The notes beneath the pieces were generated by a model that ran no database searches, was not told the DNA's origin, and worked only from the letters and a program-made list of their open reading frames with translations. Made by a program: the position numbers and the translations under genes. Source: Hyphomicrobium_A sp963759735 (GTDB lineage Bacteria; Pseudomonadota; Alphaproteobacteria; Rhizobiales; Hyphomicrobiaceae). Taken from it: a DNA stretch of 64,000 nt. The stretch is from assembly GCA_963759735.1 (NCBI GenBank), contig CAVXAF010000001.1:186001-250000 (forward strand). Reading direction: 5' to 3'. Below, in pieces: positions 24,114-33,651 of the stretch (the stretch's first letter is position 1; each line of letters begins with the position of its first letter).

Positions 24114-24920
24114 CTAGGTGGACGCCTGTTTGGCGGCCTGCTGGCGGGCGACGCGCTCCACCGCCCAGATCGACAGCTCATAAAGCGCAACCGTCGGCAG
24201 CATCATGGCCAGCATGCTGAACGGGTCAGGCGGCGACAGCACGGCCGCGACCGCCGTAATACCGAGGATGGCGTACCGGCGGCCCTTGCGCAGCGTCGCA
24301 GCGGTCACTAGCCCGGCGCGGGCGAGCAGCGTGAGCACCACCGGCAGCTGGAAGCAGATACCGAAACCGATGATCAGGTTCATGATCAGCGCCAGGTATT
24401 CAGATACGCGCGCCTGCAGGTGGATCTCCACCGGCCCGCCCGTCTGCTGCATGGACAGGAAGAAGCGCATCGCCATGGGCATGACGAGGAAATAGACGAG
24501 AAGCGCGCCGAGCGCGAACAGCACCGGCGTGGCGATGAGGTAGGGCAGGAAGGCGCGGCGCTCGTTCTTGTAGAGGCCCGGTGCAACAAACTTGTAGATC
24601 TGGTTGGCGACGATGGGGAACGAGATGCACGCGGCGCCGAACAGGGCGAGCTTCATCTGCGTGAACAGGAACTCCTGCGGCGCAGTGTAGATCATCTCGA
24701 TCGGGTCGGTGCCACCGTGCGCCCACTGATAGGGCAGCACGAGGATGTTGTAGATCTGCTTGGCGAAGGCAAAGCAGATCACGAAGGCGATGCCGATACC
24801 GATGAGCGAATAGATCAGCCGCGAGCGCAGTTCGACGAGATGGTCGAGCAGCGGTGCCTTGGAGGCGTCGATCTCCTCCTGGCCTATGCGCCCGGATGGG
24901 CGTTCCACGACGTCGGTCAT
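24114..24920 (-). CDS. tatC: twin-arginine translocase subunit TatC
   Basis: This 268-residue polytopic inner-membrane protein is the core receptor of the Tat pathway, which exports folded proteins carrying a twin-arginine signal. The start matches the family (APLLDHLVELRSRLIYSLIGIG), and six membrane helices can be drawn, including FAKQIYNILVLPYQ, AFLPYLIATPVLFALGALLVYFLVMPMAMRFF and LIMNLIIGFGICFQLPVVLTLLARAG. The conserved EFLFTQMKLALFG loop segment is present. It overlaps tatB by four bases (ATGA type), so translation is coupled. A C-terminal charged tail (VERVARQQAAKQ) is cytoplasmic. Confidence 0.95.
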   Translation of the reverse strand: MTDVVERPSGRIGQEEIDASKAPLLDHLVELRSRLIYSLIGIGIAFVICFAFAKQIYNILVLPYQWAHGGTDPIEMIYTAPQEFLFTQMKLALFGAACISFPIVANQIYKFVAPGLYKNERRAFLPYLIATPVLFALGALLVYFLVMPMAMRFFLSMQQTGGPVEIHLQARVSEYLALIMNLIIGFGICFQLPVVLTLLARAGLVTAATLRKGRRYAILGITAVAAVLSPPDPFSMLAMMLPTVALYELSIWAVERVARQQAAKQAST

Positions 24921-25375
24921 GCCGCGCCCCTGCCCGGTTCGCGCGGCCCGGCCTCGTCCGCCGGTCCGGGCACAGGTTCGCCCGTCGTTTCAGACGCGAT
25001 ACCGGGCGACGGCGCCGCGATGCCGGGGGATTGATCCGGGACGCTAGGCTGCGGCGTTTCCGGCTTGCCGATGCCGAAGCGTGGCGACTCCACCTTCGTG
25101 CTGGCCGCCGCGATCTGGCTATCGATGGCGCGCGAGCCCTCGTCCATCGTCGCGCGCACCTCGCGGCTGACGTTCTCGAACTCTTTCTTCAATTGGTCGA
25201 GTTCGGATTCGCGCATCGCCTCGTCGAATTGGTGACGGAACTCCGCAGCCTGGCGGCGGATCATGCCGAGGTACTTGCCGACCGTGCGCAACAGGATCGG
25301 CAGATCCTTGGGACCGACGACGATCAGCGCCACGACGGCGAGGATCAAGAGCTTGCTGGAGGTGATGTCGAACAT
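24917..25375 (-). CDS. tatB: twin-arginine translocase subunit TatB
   Basis: This 152-residue protein is the TatB partner that, with TatC, binds Tat signal peptides. It has the typical single N-terminal helix (FDITSSKLLILAVVALIVVGPKDLPILLRTVGKYLG), an amphipathic helix with RRQAAEFRHQFDEAMRESEL, and a long Pro/Glu-rich unstructured tail (about residues 95-150). Glu in place of the usual position 8 residue is not evident. The ATG at 25375 has no competing upstream start. It lies 75 bases after tatA and overlaps tatC by four bases. Confidence 0.9.
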   Translation of the reverse strand: MFDITSSKLLILAVVALIVVGPKDLPILLRTVGKYLGMIRRQAAEFRHQFDEAMRESELDQLKKEFENVSREVRATMDEGSRAIDSQIAAASTKVESPRFGIGKPETPQPSVPDQSPGIAAPSPGIASETTGEPVPGPADEAGPREPGRGAA

Positions 25376-25450
25376 GCGTCGTCCCGATTGCCGACGCGCT
25401 CAAGAGCGTGCGAGCGCTTGGCGCTGCGCCATGGCGCGCCGCTCCGGCGT

Positions 25451-25687
25451 TCAGCCCGTCTTGGTGGTGTCGCGCTCCGACGACTTGAGCGGCCGCTGAT
25501 CGATGACGCGCGGGTCTGCCGCACGCACCTCAGGCTTGTCCTCCTCGTCGTCCTCGGAGAGGCCCTTCTTGAAGCTTTTGATGCCCTTGGCCATGTCGCC
25601 CATGATCGACGAGATGCGTCCGCTGCCGCCGAACACGAGAACCGCGACAAGCGCGAGGATGAGCAAATGCCAGCCGCTCAGGCCCAT
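25451..25687 (-). CDS. tatA: twin-arginine translocase subunit TatA
   Basis: This 78-residue protein forms the variable-size pore of the Tat translocase. It shows the diagnostic N-terminus (GLSGWHLLILALVAVLVFGGSGRISSIMGDMAKGIKSFKKGL) with the short helix, hinge and amphipathic helix, and an acidic then Lys/Asp-rich tail (SEDDEEDKPEVRAADP). Phe-Gly at the end of the membrane segment is conserved. It heads the tatA-tatB-tatC-serS-surE run; the preceding gene is an ABC transporter ATPase rather than scpB. Confidence 0.92.
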   Translation of the reverse strand: MGLSGWHLLILALVAVLVFGGSGRISSIMGDMAKGIKSFKKGLSEDDEEDKPEVRAADPRVIDQRPLKSSERDTTKTG

Positions 25688-25832
25688 CGTCGTTGGCTCC
25701 CAATTTGCGTTGCGAGAACCGCAACCGTCTCGTCAACGAAGCGTTGCTGTTGCAGCAACTGGTATCGCAGAAAGCATATGGGCCCGCAAGGCCGCCAATC
25801 CTAGACGGTAACGCTAAGGTATTACGGAAGCT

Positions 25833-26972
25833 TCACTTTTGGCTTTCCTCGGGGAACACAAGCACGCTTCCGGGATCGAACTGCGCGCGCACGTCCTCGC
25901 CGCGCGCCCAACCTTCGCTGTCGCGGGCCCGTACTTTCAATGGCTTGTCGAAGCCATCGATGCCCACCTCCAGACGCGCGACATCACCGAGGAACTTGAC
26001 GTCGAGGATGCGGCCGGCGTGCCCGGCGCCATCGCGCGACAGGTTTACGCCTCGCTCGCGCACGCACACCGTGGCGCGGCTCCCTTCGCCAAGGCCGGGC
26101 GCGGCCAGCATGCCTATCGGCGTGTCGATGCCGGCCGACCCGACGCGGTAGCCGATCTCATTGATCTCCGAGAACAGCCGCGCGACGAACAGGTCCGCGG
26201 GCTGGCGGTACAGCGCTTCGGCGCGACCGACCTGAACGAGGCGCCCTGAGCGCATGACGGCAATGCGATCACCGATGCGCATCGCCTCTTCTGGATTGTG
26301 CGTGACGATAACAGATGTGGCGCGCGTCTCGCGGAGCAGCGAGACCGTCTCCTCCTGCATCTCCTCGCGCAGTTGCACGTCGAGACCGGAGAACGGCTCG
26401 TCCATGAGCATCACGGCGGGGCGAGGAACAATGGCGCGCGCCAGCGCGACACGCTGCTGCTGGCCGCCGGAGAGGATGTGGGGATATTCGTCGGCCAGCT
26501 TGGCGAGCCCGACGCGCTTTAGGGCAGCGAGGGCCTCCCGGCGCGCCTCGACCTTGGGGAGCATCTTCAGGCCGAAGGCGACGTTGCCGAGGATAGTCAG
26601 GTGCGGGAACAGGGCGAAGTCCTGGAACATCAGGCCGACGCCGCGCTCCTCGGGAGCGACGAAACGCGAAGGGCCGGCGACTTCCTGCTCATTGATGAGC
26701 ACCCGCCCGCCGGTCGGCCGCTCGACGCCGGCGGCAATGCGCAGCAACGTCGTCTTGCCGCATCCCGACGGCCCAAGCAGACAGACGATCTCAGCCGGCG
26801 CGACATCAAGATCGACACCGGCGAGCGCCGCGGTTGAGTCGAAACGGCGGCTGACGTTCTCGAAGGTGAGCCGCGCGGCAAATGTCGCCGCTGCGCGGCC
26901 TTTGCCGTTGCCATTGGCGACCGCGTTTTCGGCGGCAGCCGACGCTGATGGAAGGGCGGGGGAGGACGACAA
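25833..26972 (-). CDS. ABC transporter ATP-binding protein (FbpC/PotA-like)
   Basis: This 379-residue ATPase has a standard ABC domain: Walker A (LLGPSGCGKTTLL), Q-loop (MFQDFALFPHLTI), signature (LSGGQQQRVALARA), Walker B (VMLMDEPFSGLD), D-loop and H-loop (IVTHNPEEAM). It is followed by a regulatory TOBE-like domain of about 120 residues, the pattern of iron (FbpC), sulfate (CysA), spermidine or other CUT/FeCT importers. No permease or binding protein lies near, so the substrate is not predictable and partners must be elsewhere. It sits between scpB and tatA, where most relatives have no gene. The start is TTG 26972 (weak); the frame is complete to 25833. Confidence 0.85.
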   Translation of the reverse strand: MSSSPALPSASAAAENAVANGNGKGRAAATFAARLTFENVSRRFDSTAALAGVDLDVAPAEIVCLLGPSGCGKTTLLRIAAGVERPTGGRVLINEQEVAGPSRFVAPEERGVGLMFQDFALFPHLTILGNVAFGLKMLPKVEARREALAALKRVGLAKLADEYPHILSGGQQQRVALARAIVPRPAVMLMDEPFSGLDVQLREEMQEETVSLLRETRATSVIVTHNPEEAMRIGDRIAVMRSGRLVQVGRAEALYRQPADLFVARLFSEINEIGYRVGSAGIDTPIGMLAAPGLGEGSRATVCVRERGVNLSRDGAGHAGRILDVKFLGDVARLEVGIDGFDKPLKVRARDSEGWARGEDVRAQFDPGSVLVFPEESQK

Positions 26973-27004
26973 CGCCGGGATACCTTGCTACGCACAACAA
27001 CGGC

Positions 27005-27838
27005 TCAGGACTTATCGGGGTCCTCGGTCAGCGGCAAGCTGTCGTCGTCGGCGTCCTCTTCGCCGGCCTCCTCCGCTTCGTCCTCGTCGTCGGCCGCCTC
27101 GAGCGGCAGCTCGTCGGGCATCAGGGCGGCGATGTCGGTCGGATCGGGCACGGAGAAGTCAGGCGGCAGGTTGCCGTCGAGCAGACCCGAGGCCCGCAGT
27201 TCGGCGAGCCCAGGGAGATCCTTGATTGCTTCGAGGCCGAAGTGATTGAGGAAGGTGTCGGTCGTACCATAGGTCACCGGCCGTCCGGGAGCACGGCGGC
27301 GGCCGCGCAGGCGTACCCAGCCGGTCTCCAGCAGGATGTCTAAAGTGCCGGCAGAAGTCGTCACGCCGCGAATTTCCTCGATCTCGGCGCGCGTTACCGG
27401 CTGGTGGTAGGCAATGATCGACAGCGTTTCGAGGGCAGCCTTCGACAGGCGCCGCTCCTGCGTGGCGTAGCGCTCGAGCAGGTAGGAGAGGTCCTCCGCG
27501 GTGCGGAACGCCCACTTGCCGGCGACCCGGACGAGATTGACGCCGCGCCCAGCGTAGAAGGCGCGCAATTCTTCGATCAGCGCGCCGATGTCCTCACCAT
27601 CGGCGAGATGGGTGGCCAGCTTCGCTTCATCGAGCGGCTCGGAGGCCGCAAACAGCAGCGCCTCCAGGATACGCAGCTTCCCGCGATGATCGGCAAAGGG
27701 GAGCGCTGAGACATTGCGCGGCAATGCGCCGGACAACAGGGGCTCCTCGCCCGTCTCGTCACGGACGTTGTCGTTGCTCTCCTGGCTTGACGGCACCAGG
27801 CTCAGACGTGGCGGCTCCATGCGTTTTTCTTTCGTCAT
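27005..27838 (-). CDS. scpB: segregation and condensation protein B
   Basis: This 277-residue protein is the winged-helix kleisin partner ScpB of the SMC condensin complex. The two winged-helix domains are visible (LRILEALLFAASEPLDEAKLATHL and the second from LSKAALETLSIIAYHQPVTRAEIEEIRGV to LLETGWVRLRGRRRAPGRPVTYGTTDTFLNHFGL). A Glu/Asp-rich C-terminal tail (DDEDEAEEAGEEDADDDS) is longer than usual. It lies 84 bases downstream of scpA on the same strand. The N-terminal 30 residues are variable; an ATG at MEPPRLSL is an alternative start. Confidence 0.92.
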   Translation of the reverse strand: MTKEKRMEPPRLSLVPSSQESNDNVRDETGEEPLLSGALPRNVSALPFADHRGKLRILEALLFAASEPLDEAKLATHLADGEDIGALIEELRAFYAGRGVNLVRVAGKWAFRTAEDLSYLLERYATQERRLSKAALETLSIIAYHQPVTRAEIEEIRGVTTSAGTLDILLETGWVRLRGRRRAPGRPVTYGTTDTFLNHFGLEAIKDLPGLAELRASGLLDGNLPPDFSVPDPTDIAALMPDELPLEAADDEDEAEEAGEEDADDDSLPLTEDPDKS

Positions 27839-27922
27839 TGGCTATCCGGGACGCACACGTTCCACCAAACAGACGACCTGATCACGAACTCTGTATTTGC
27901 AGAATTGCGCGCGCGATGCAGA

Positions 27923-28774
27923 TCATCTCACGAGCTGCCAATCTGCCTCGGACGCATCGGGGTGGCGCGACCGCATGTAGATAGGCTCAAAGGGGCCTTC
28001 CTGGCGCAGCTCGATATGGCCGTCGCGGGCCATTTCCAAAGTGGCGCCGAACGAACTTGCGAGAACCGTCTTGCCGTTCTCGTGGCTGCCCGCCAACTCC
28101 AGCATACAGCCCTCGAAGGCCAGCCAGTCGGTTGCCGATGGCGTCTCGCCCAACATGCGTTCGAGGCGCAGGCGGGCATCCTTGATCGACCACACCGGAC
28201 GCACTTTGACCACGTGCCCCACCTTGATGGTGCGGCGACGCTGATCGGCGTACGCGTGCAGCAGGTCGTAGATCTTGGCGGTGAACTCGGTCTCGCGAAT
28301 AGTGCGCGTGCCTTCCGGCATGCCGCGCTGGAAGACATCGCGACCCAGCCGCATGCGCGTCATCAACTGCGCGGCGGCCTCGCGCATGGCTTCCAGGCGC
28401 ATGAGGCGGAACGACAAGCGGCGCGCCAGTTCCTCGGCGGTGGCTTCATCGCCGCGCGCGGCCTCGCGAGGCAGCAGCAGGCGGGACTTGAGATACGTGA
28501 GCCACGCGGCCATGACGAGGTAGTCGGCGGCCAGTTCCAGGCGCAGCTTCTGCGCCTCGCCGATAAAGCCGAGATACTGGTCGGCTAGCGCCAGCACGGA
28601 AATCCTGGACAGGTCCACCTTCTGCGTGCGCGCAAGCGCCAGCAGCAGGTCGAGCGGGCCCTCGTAGCCGGCCACGTCGACAATCAGCGCGTCCTCGTCG
28701 TCAACGCGCGCTTCGACGAGGGGCACTTCCCACGTCGAATCGACCTCGTTGGCTTCGTGCGGCTCGGAGCTCAT
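27923..28774 (-). CDS. scpA: segregation and condensation protein A
   Basis: This 283-residue kleisin links the SMC heads. Its N-terminal region includes VAGYEGPLDLLLALARTQKVDLSRISVLALADQYLGFI and YLVMAAWLTYLKSRLLLP, the strongest signatures of the family, followed by EELARRLSFRLMRLEAMREAA. The C-terminal part ends with a winged-helix region. It is preceded by nagZ, 75 bases upstream on the same strand, and followed by scpB. Together they form the common nagZ-scpA-scpB order of Hyphomicrobiales. Confidence 0.92.
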   Translation of the reverse strand: MSSEPHEANEVDSTWEVPLVEARVDDEDALIVDVAGYEGPLDLLLALARTQKVDLSRISVLALADQYLGFIGEAQKLRLELAADYLVMAAWLTYLKSRLLLPREAARGDEATAEELARRLSFRLMRLEAMREAAAQLMTRMRLGRDVFQRGMPEGTRTIRETEFTAKIYDLLHAYADQRRRTIKVGHVVKVRPVWSIKDARLRLERMLGETPSATDWLAFEGCMLELAGSHENGKTVLASSFGATLEMARDGHIELRQEGPFEPIYMRSRHPDASEADWQLVR

Positions 28775-28848
28775 CGCATCCCGACTGTCATTTCAGGCAG
28801 CGCCGGAGGCCGGCGCCACGTTCGATTCTGCATCATATAGTATTGAGT

Positions 28849-29880
28849 TTACACTGATTCAGCAGCGGCGGCTGCAATGGCAAGGACCTTGGCCAGTTGC
28901 GCCTCAGCCGCAGCAGAATCAAACGGCCGCGTGGCTTTCGTCACCTTAACGGCTGCGTCAAAACGTTCGCCCGCGCGGCCACATAGGCTGCCGGCGCCGG
29001 CCGCCGCCTGCAGCATCTCCGACAGATCGCCACTGCAATGCAGGGCGAGATCGGAGCCCGCGGCGATCACGGCCTCGGCGCGCATGCGCATAGGCCCCGA
29101 GAGAGCTTTCATGGTCAGGTCGTCGCTCATCAGCAGACCGTCGAAGCCTATATGGCCACGAATGACGTCGCGCGTCACGATCAGCGAAGTGCTGGCCGGC
29201 TCGGCGGCATCGATGTCGCGGAACACGACGTGTGCCGTCATCGCCGCCGGCATGGCGTTCAGTGCTTTGAAGGATGCGAAGTCCGTGGCTGCCAGCTCGG
29301 CGCGTGGGGTATCAACGACTGGCAGCGCCAGGTGGCTGTCTGCGGTCGCGCGCCCGTGCCCGGGAATGTGTTTGATCACCGGCACGACGCCGCCGGCGAT
29401 GAACCCCTCACCGACCGCCTTGGCCAGCGCGACCACCTGTTCGACGCTCTGACCGTAGGCGCGATCGCCGATGATATCGTGCGCGCCGGGCACCGGAACG
29501 TCGACCACCGGGGCGCAGTCGGTATTGATGCCCAGTTCGACGAGGTCGGCGGCGAGCAGGCGTGTGACCTCGTAGGCGGCGGCCGCAGCCGCATCGCGGT
29601 CGTCAGCGTAGAGCCGGCCATAAGCGGCGGCAGGGGGCAGAGCACGCCCCAAAGGCGGGCGCAGGCGCTGCACGCGGCCGCCCTCCTGATCGATGAGGAC
29701 GAGCAGATCCTCGGCGCCGACGACGGCGCGCACGTCGGAGATCAGCGCGCGGATCTGCTCGTGATCGACAAGGTTCCGGGCAAAGAGAATGAAGCCCGCT
29801 GGCTGCGCCTCCTTGAGGAAAGCAGCCTCATCGCGCGACAACTGCGTGCCGGCGACGCCGACGATAAGAGCGGTGCGCAT
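28849..29880 (-). CDS. nagZ: beta-N-acetylhexosaminidase (NagZ)
   Basis: This 343-residue family 3 glycosidase removes GlcNAc from anhydro-muropeptides in cytoplasmic peptidoglycan recycling. The diagnostic block KHIPGHGRATADSHLALP contains the catalytic His/Asp dyad, and SDDLTMKALSG is the catalytic-nucleophile region (Asp). Also present are LVLIDQEGGRVQRL at the N-terminal side and NTDCAPVVDVPVPGAHDIIGDRAYG. No signal peptide is present, as expected. The gene starts about 80 bases after the SPOR-protein stop. It can also act in beta-lactamase induction in other bacteria, but no ampR or ampC lies here. Confidence 0.93.
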   Translation of the reverse strand: MRTALIVGVAGTQLSRDEAAFLKEAQPAGFILFARNLVDHEQIRALISDVRAVVGAEDLLVLIDQEGGRVQRLRPPLGRALPPAAAYGRLYADDRDAAAAAAYEVTRLLAADLVELGINTDCAPVVDVPVPGAHDIIGDRAYGQSVEQVVALAKAVGEGFIAGGVVPVIKHIPGHGRATADSHLALPVVDTPRAELAATDFASFKALNAMPAAMTAHVVFRDIDAAEPASTSLIVTRDVIRGHIGFDGLLMSDDLTMKALSGPMRMRAEAVIAAGSDLALHCSGDLSEMLQAAAGAGSLCGRAGERFDAAVKVTKATRPFDSAAAEAQLAKVLAIAAAAAESV

Positions 29881-29960
29881 CGCCTATCCGATAGAGATTT
29901 CAGGTGGGCTCGACCTAGCACCGCGAGGAGTGATCGTCGAGCGCGCCCCGCGCCGGGTGC

Positions 29961-31724
29961 TTAGTATGCGGTAACCCAGCAGTCCTTGTAGCCCGAAGCC
30001 TTGAGCTGGATGCACAGTTCGTTGGCCTGCGAACGCGAGCTTGGAGGACCGACCAGCAGGCGGTGGTAGGCGCCCTTGCCCGCCAAGGTCGTCTCGCGCA
30101 CGTCCGGGGTCTTGTTGGCGAGCACGGCCCCGTACTGCTGCTGCATATCGGCGAATTTCCTCAGCGCATCGAGGCGGCTGTTGCCGGAGGCGGGTACCGA
30201 GGCCAGCACGACGACATAGCCGTTCGCGCCGCCACCGCTGGTTGCGGCTTCCTCGCCGGCAGCGGGGGCCGCGACGGCCACCTTCTGTTTCTTGGGTACG
30301 ACGACCGCAGGAGCTGGATCGTCAATGCTGGCGGTGGTGGCCGGAATGACCCTCGTAGATTTGACATTGACGCGCGGGCGATCCGGCACGTTGACCACGA
30401 CCGGCTCCGCTTCGGCCTGCGGCTCGGGTTCACGCTGGCGTGCCGGCGGCGGTGCGGCGGTAGCAGCGCTACCGAAGGCGTCAACGACCGTCAGTCCGGG
30501 AACCGAAACCGCGTCTTCCGCGGGGGCCGACGCCGCTTCGGCCGCAGGAGGCGCGATCGACCCATCGCGGCCGATCACTAGTGTCGCAACTTTGCGCGAG
30601 CCATTGCTGGCGTCCGATTCAGCAAGGCTGGAATCTGCTTCCCCGCCGGGAGCATCGCTCTCGCCGAGGCGTCCAAGAACCTTGCTGTCCGGATGTGAGA
30701 ACTGCTTTCCGCCCGGATCGGTGGGCCGCTCCTTGGCGGGCGAGCTATCGCTGGCGATCACCGGGGGCGTCGAGTCCGGGGGCGATCCCAGCACGGCTTT
30801 GTAGGCTTGCGCCAGTCCGTAGCCTAGGCCAATGGCGACAACCACGGCGCCGGCGATGCGCATCGTCCAGCTGCCGCGGCGCGGCTCTTCGATTTCGTAG
30901 CCGCCAGCTTCTTCTTGGTTGTAGGTCGGCTCCAGCGCACCCGCCTGGGGCTGGTCGTAGCGCGCGTATCCCTGCTGCTCGAGCGCCGGATCGCCGTAGC
31001 CGGCCGCCGGCATGGCCCAGTCTGCCTGCTGCAACGGATCGGTGTATGGCTGATTGCTGTTGGCCGGGAAGCCCGTGTCATTCGGATGGTACCCCCCGAG
31101 CTCCTGGCCGTAAGGATCATGGGCAGGTTGGGCGGGCGGCCACTGCTCGTATCCGTTGGCTACCGGCTCGCGCGGCGCATACTGAGGGGCGGCGTGCTGC
31201 GGCTGACCGTATTGGGGCGCCGCCTGCTGCGGCTGGCGATAGCCAGTCGCCGCATGAATCGGATTGGTATCGGGCCGAGGCGCGGCATAGCCGCCCGGCT
31301 GGGGATGGCGCGGCGCCGGCTGGGCGACCTGCGGAGCGTACTGGGGCGGCTGGGTGCGCGGATAGTTCTCGAAATCGTGAGTCGGCTGGGCATTGCGCGC
31401 GCTTTCGAGGCTGCTCAACGCCTGGCGATTGCCTGGAGCTGCCGGCGCCTGGGGCGGCGCATACTGCTGCGGTTGCTGTTGCGGATAATGATAGGCCTGC
31501 GGTGGCTGGGCCGCGTAGCCCGGCTGCTGCCCCTGCTGAGGGTCGTAGCCCGGCTGCGCCGGGTAGCCGCCCGCGGCAGGCTGCCCGGGAACGGCGTACT
31601 GGGGAGCCTGCTGCGGCGTCTGCGGGCGTTGTGCTGGGCGACCGCCAGTGCGGGGATCGGGCTCGCCCGCGGGATGGCGCTGCGCGGGCCATCCGTTATT
31701 CGCGGCACCTTGGGAGCGAGACAT
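29961..31724 (-). CDS. SPOR-domain protein with Gln/Pro/Tyr-rich N-terminus
   Basis: The protein is about 587 residues. The first 230 are very rich in Gln, Pro, Tyr and Ala (AAPQYGQPQHAAPQYA-type repeats) and likely disordered. A single membrane helix (WTMRIAGAVVVAIGLGYGLAQAYKAV) follows, then Pro/Ala/Glu-rich linkers, and a C-terminal SPOR domain (GYVVVLASVPASGNSRLDALRKFADMQQQYG to YKDCWVTAY) that binds denuded peptidoglycan at division sites. The SPOR domain faces the periplasm. The start at 31724 is chosen because GAGGGG lies eight bases before ATG. It is between argS (51 bases away) and nagZ on the same strand. Confidence 0.85.
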   Translation of the reverse strand: MSRSQGAANNGWPAQRHPAGEPDPRTGGRPAQRPQTPQQAPQYAVPGQPAAGGYPAQPGYDPQQGQQPGYAAQPPQAYHYPQQQPQQYAPPQAPAAPGNRQALSSLESARNAQPTHDFENYPRTQPPQYAPQVAQPAPRHPQPGGYAAPRPDTNPIHAATGYRQPQQAAPQYGQPQHAAPQYAPREPVANGYEQWPPAQPAHDPYGQELGGYHPNDTGFPANSNQPYTDPLQQADWAMPAAGYGDPALEQQGYARYDQPQAGALEPTYNQEEAGGYEIEEPRRGSWTMRIAGAVVVAIGLGYGLAQAYKAVLGSPPDSTPPVIASDSSPAKERPTDPGGKQFSHPDSKVLGRLGESDAPGGEADSSLAESDASNGSRKVATLVIGRDGSIAPPAAEAASAPAEDAVSVPGLTVVDAFGSAATAAPPPARQREPEPQAEAEPVVVNVPDRPRVNVKSTRVIPATTASIDDPAPAVVVPKKQKVAVAAPAAGEEAATSGGGANGYVVVLASVPASGNSRLDALRKFADMQQQYGAVLANKTPDVRETTLAGKGAYHRLLVGPPSSRSQANELCIQLKASGYKDCWVTAY

Positions 31725-31774
31725 CGTGATAACCCCTCGAAGCGCTGTTTCAGTCATCTGCGTCGAATCGGAGT

Positions 31775-33591
31775 TTAACGCATAGATTCCGGAGCCTCGA
31801 CGCCCAGAACTGAAAGTCCCGAGGATATCACCTGTTGTACGGCTGCGATCAACGCTAGGCGCGCAGCGGTCATAACCCCGTCTTCTGCCTGAATAAATCG
31901 CAAATGTGGCGAATTGTTGCCACGTGCCCATTGGCCGTGCAGCGCCGAAGAGAGGTCAAACAGGTAGAATGCTAGCCGATGTGGTTCCTCAGCGCGCGCG
32001 GCACCAGAGATAAGGCGCGGGAAATAAGCCAGTTTCTTGATCAGTTCTAGTTCGCCGGCATCGGTCAGCTTACTGAGGTCGGCCTCGCGCACGGCGCGGC
32101 TCTCGGGTGACAATGCGGGGAACACCTCCTGCGCGTTGCGGAATACCGAGGCAGCGCGCGCGTGTGCGTATTGGACGTAGAAGACGGGATTGTCCTTCGA
32201 CTGCTCGGTCACCTTGGCGAAGTCGAAGTCGAGCTGCTCCAGCTCCTTGCGATACAGCATCATGAAGCGCACGGGATCGCGGCCGACCTCATCGACCACG
32301 TCACGTAGCGTCACGAACGTGCCGGAGCGCTTCGACATCTTGTAGGGCTCGCCGTTCTTGAACAGTCGGACGAGGTTGACGACCTTGATGGCAAGGTCGC
32401 TGGTGCCACCGTTCGTCTGCCATGATTTGAGCTTGCCCTTGGCGTCGCGCTCGACGGTGCCGCCGGCGAAGGCTGCAACAGTCGCCAGCATGCGCGGTAT
32501 GTAGCCGATGTGATCGGCGCCGAAGACGTTGATCAGGTGGCGATAGCCGCGCTGCAGCTTGTCGTAGTGATAGGCGACGTCACCGGCAAAATAGGTGTAG
32601 CTGCCGTCGGACTTGAGCAGTGCCCGGTCCGCCTCGTCACCGTAGTCAGTGGATCGGAACAGGGTCTGCTCGCGGTCCTCCCACTCCTCGTCTTCGTGCC
32701 CCTTCGGCCTCTCGAGCCGGCCCTCGTAGATAAGGCCCTTGGCGCGCAGGGCTTCAATGGCGCTCTTGATCTTGTCGGTCCCGGCTGCGCGTCAGCGAAG
32801 CTTCCGAGAAGAAGACGTCGTGCTTGATGTTCAAGGCCGCGAGATCGTCCTTGATCATCGGCATCATCTTCTCGATGGCGAACGAGCGCACGATCGGCAG
32901 CCACCGGTCCTCAGGCATGTTGAGCAGCGCCTCGCCGTGGTCAGCCGCGAGCGCGGCGCCGACTGGCCTAAGGTAATCACCGGGGTAAAGGCCCTGCGGG
33001 ATGTCGCCGATGGCCTCGACCCAGAGCCTCGCGATAGCGCAGGAAGACGGAGCGGGCGAGTACATCCACCTGCCCGCCCGCATCGTTGACGTAGTATTCG
33101 CGCGTGACTTCGAAGCCGGCGAAGGCGAGCAGATTGCCGAGCACATCGCCAAAAACGGCGCCGCGGCAATGCCCGACATGCATCGGCCCCGTCGGATTCG
33201 CGGATACGTATTCGATATTGACCGACTGACCTTTGCCGAGTGTCGAGCGCCCGTAGCCGGCCCCGCTTTTCAGGATGGCGTGCACGAGGCTCTGCCAGAT
33301 CTCCGGCTTGAGCGTCAGGTTGAGGAACCCGGGGCCGGCGACGGACACCGATTGAACGCCTTCGGCCCCGGCCAGCTTCGCTTGCAGCTTTTCGGCGATG
33401 TCACGCGGCTTCATGCCCGCCGGCTTGGCGAGAACCATGGCGGCGTTCGTCGCCAAGTCACCGTGAGTCGGATCGCGCGGGGTCTCGACATCGATGCCGG
33501 CGAGCGGCAGGCCGGCCGGCAATGCCCCCTCGGCCTGCAAGGCTTCCAGCGCGGCCGCGACGCGGCTTTCGATCTGTGCGAACACGTCCAC
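31775..33591 (-). CDS. argS: arginyl-tRNA synthetase, two frameshifts
   Basis: Joining three frames gives a protein of about 604 residues, normal for ArgS, which charges tRNA-Arg. The N-terminal part has the Add1 domain and the HIGH motif in EYVSANPTGPMHVGHCRGAVFGD; the middle part has GLYPGDYL, FFSEASLT and RGYRHLINVFGADHIGYIPRM; the C-terminal part has KMSKRSGTFVTLRDVVDEVG and the DALR-type anticodon domain. The first break is at the CCC 33020-33022 and the second near 32779-32791; removing one base at each restores the frame. The gene is expected to be essential, so these are probably sequence errors. It lies between dgt and the SPOR gene on the same strand. Confidence 0.9.
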
Positions 33592-33651
33592 GGCGCTGGT
33601 CCCGAGGTCTGAATGATGCCGGTGGCGGCGAAGAAGAAAGGCGCGGCCCGC

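Noticed and set aside
31775..33591. Reading argS as a decayed pseudogene
   Set aside because: All domains are present with no missing blocks, and the gene is normally essential; two one-base errors are a simpler explanation.
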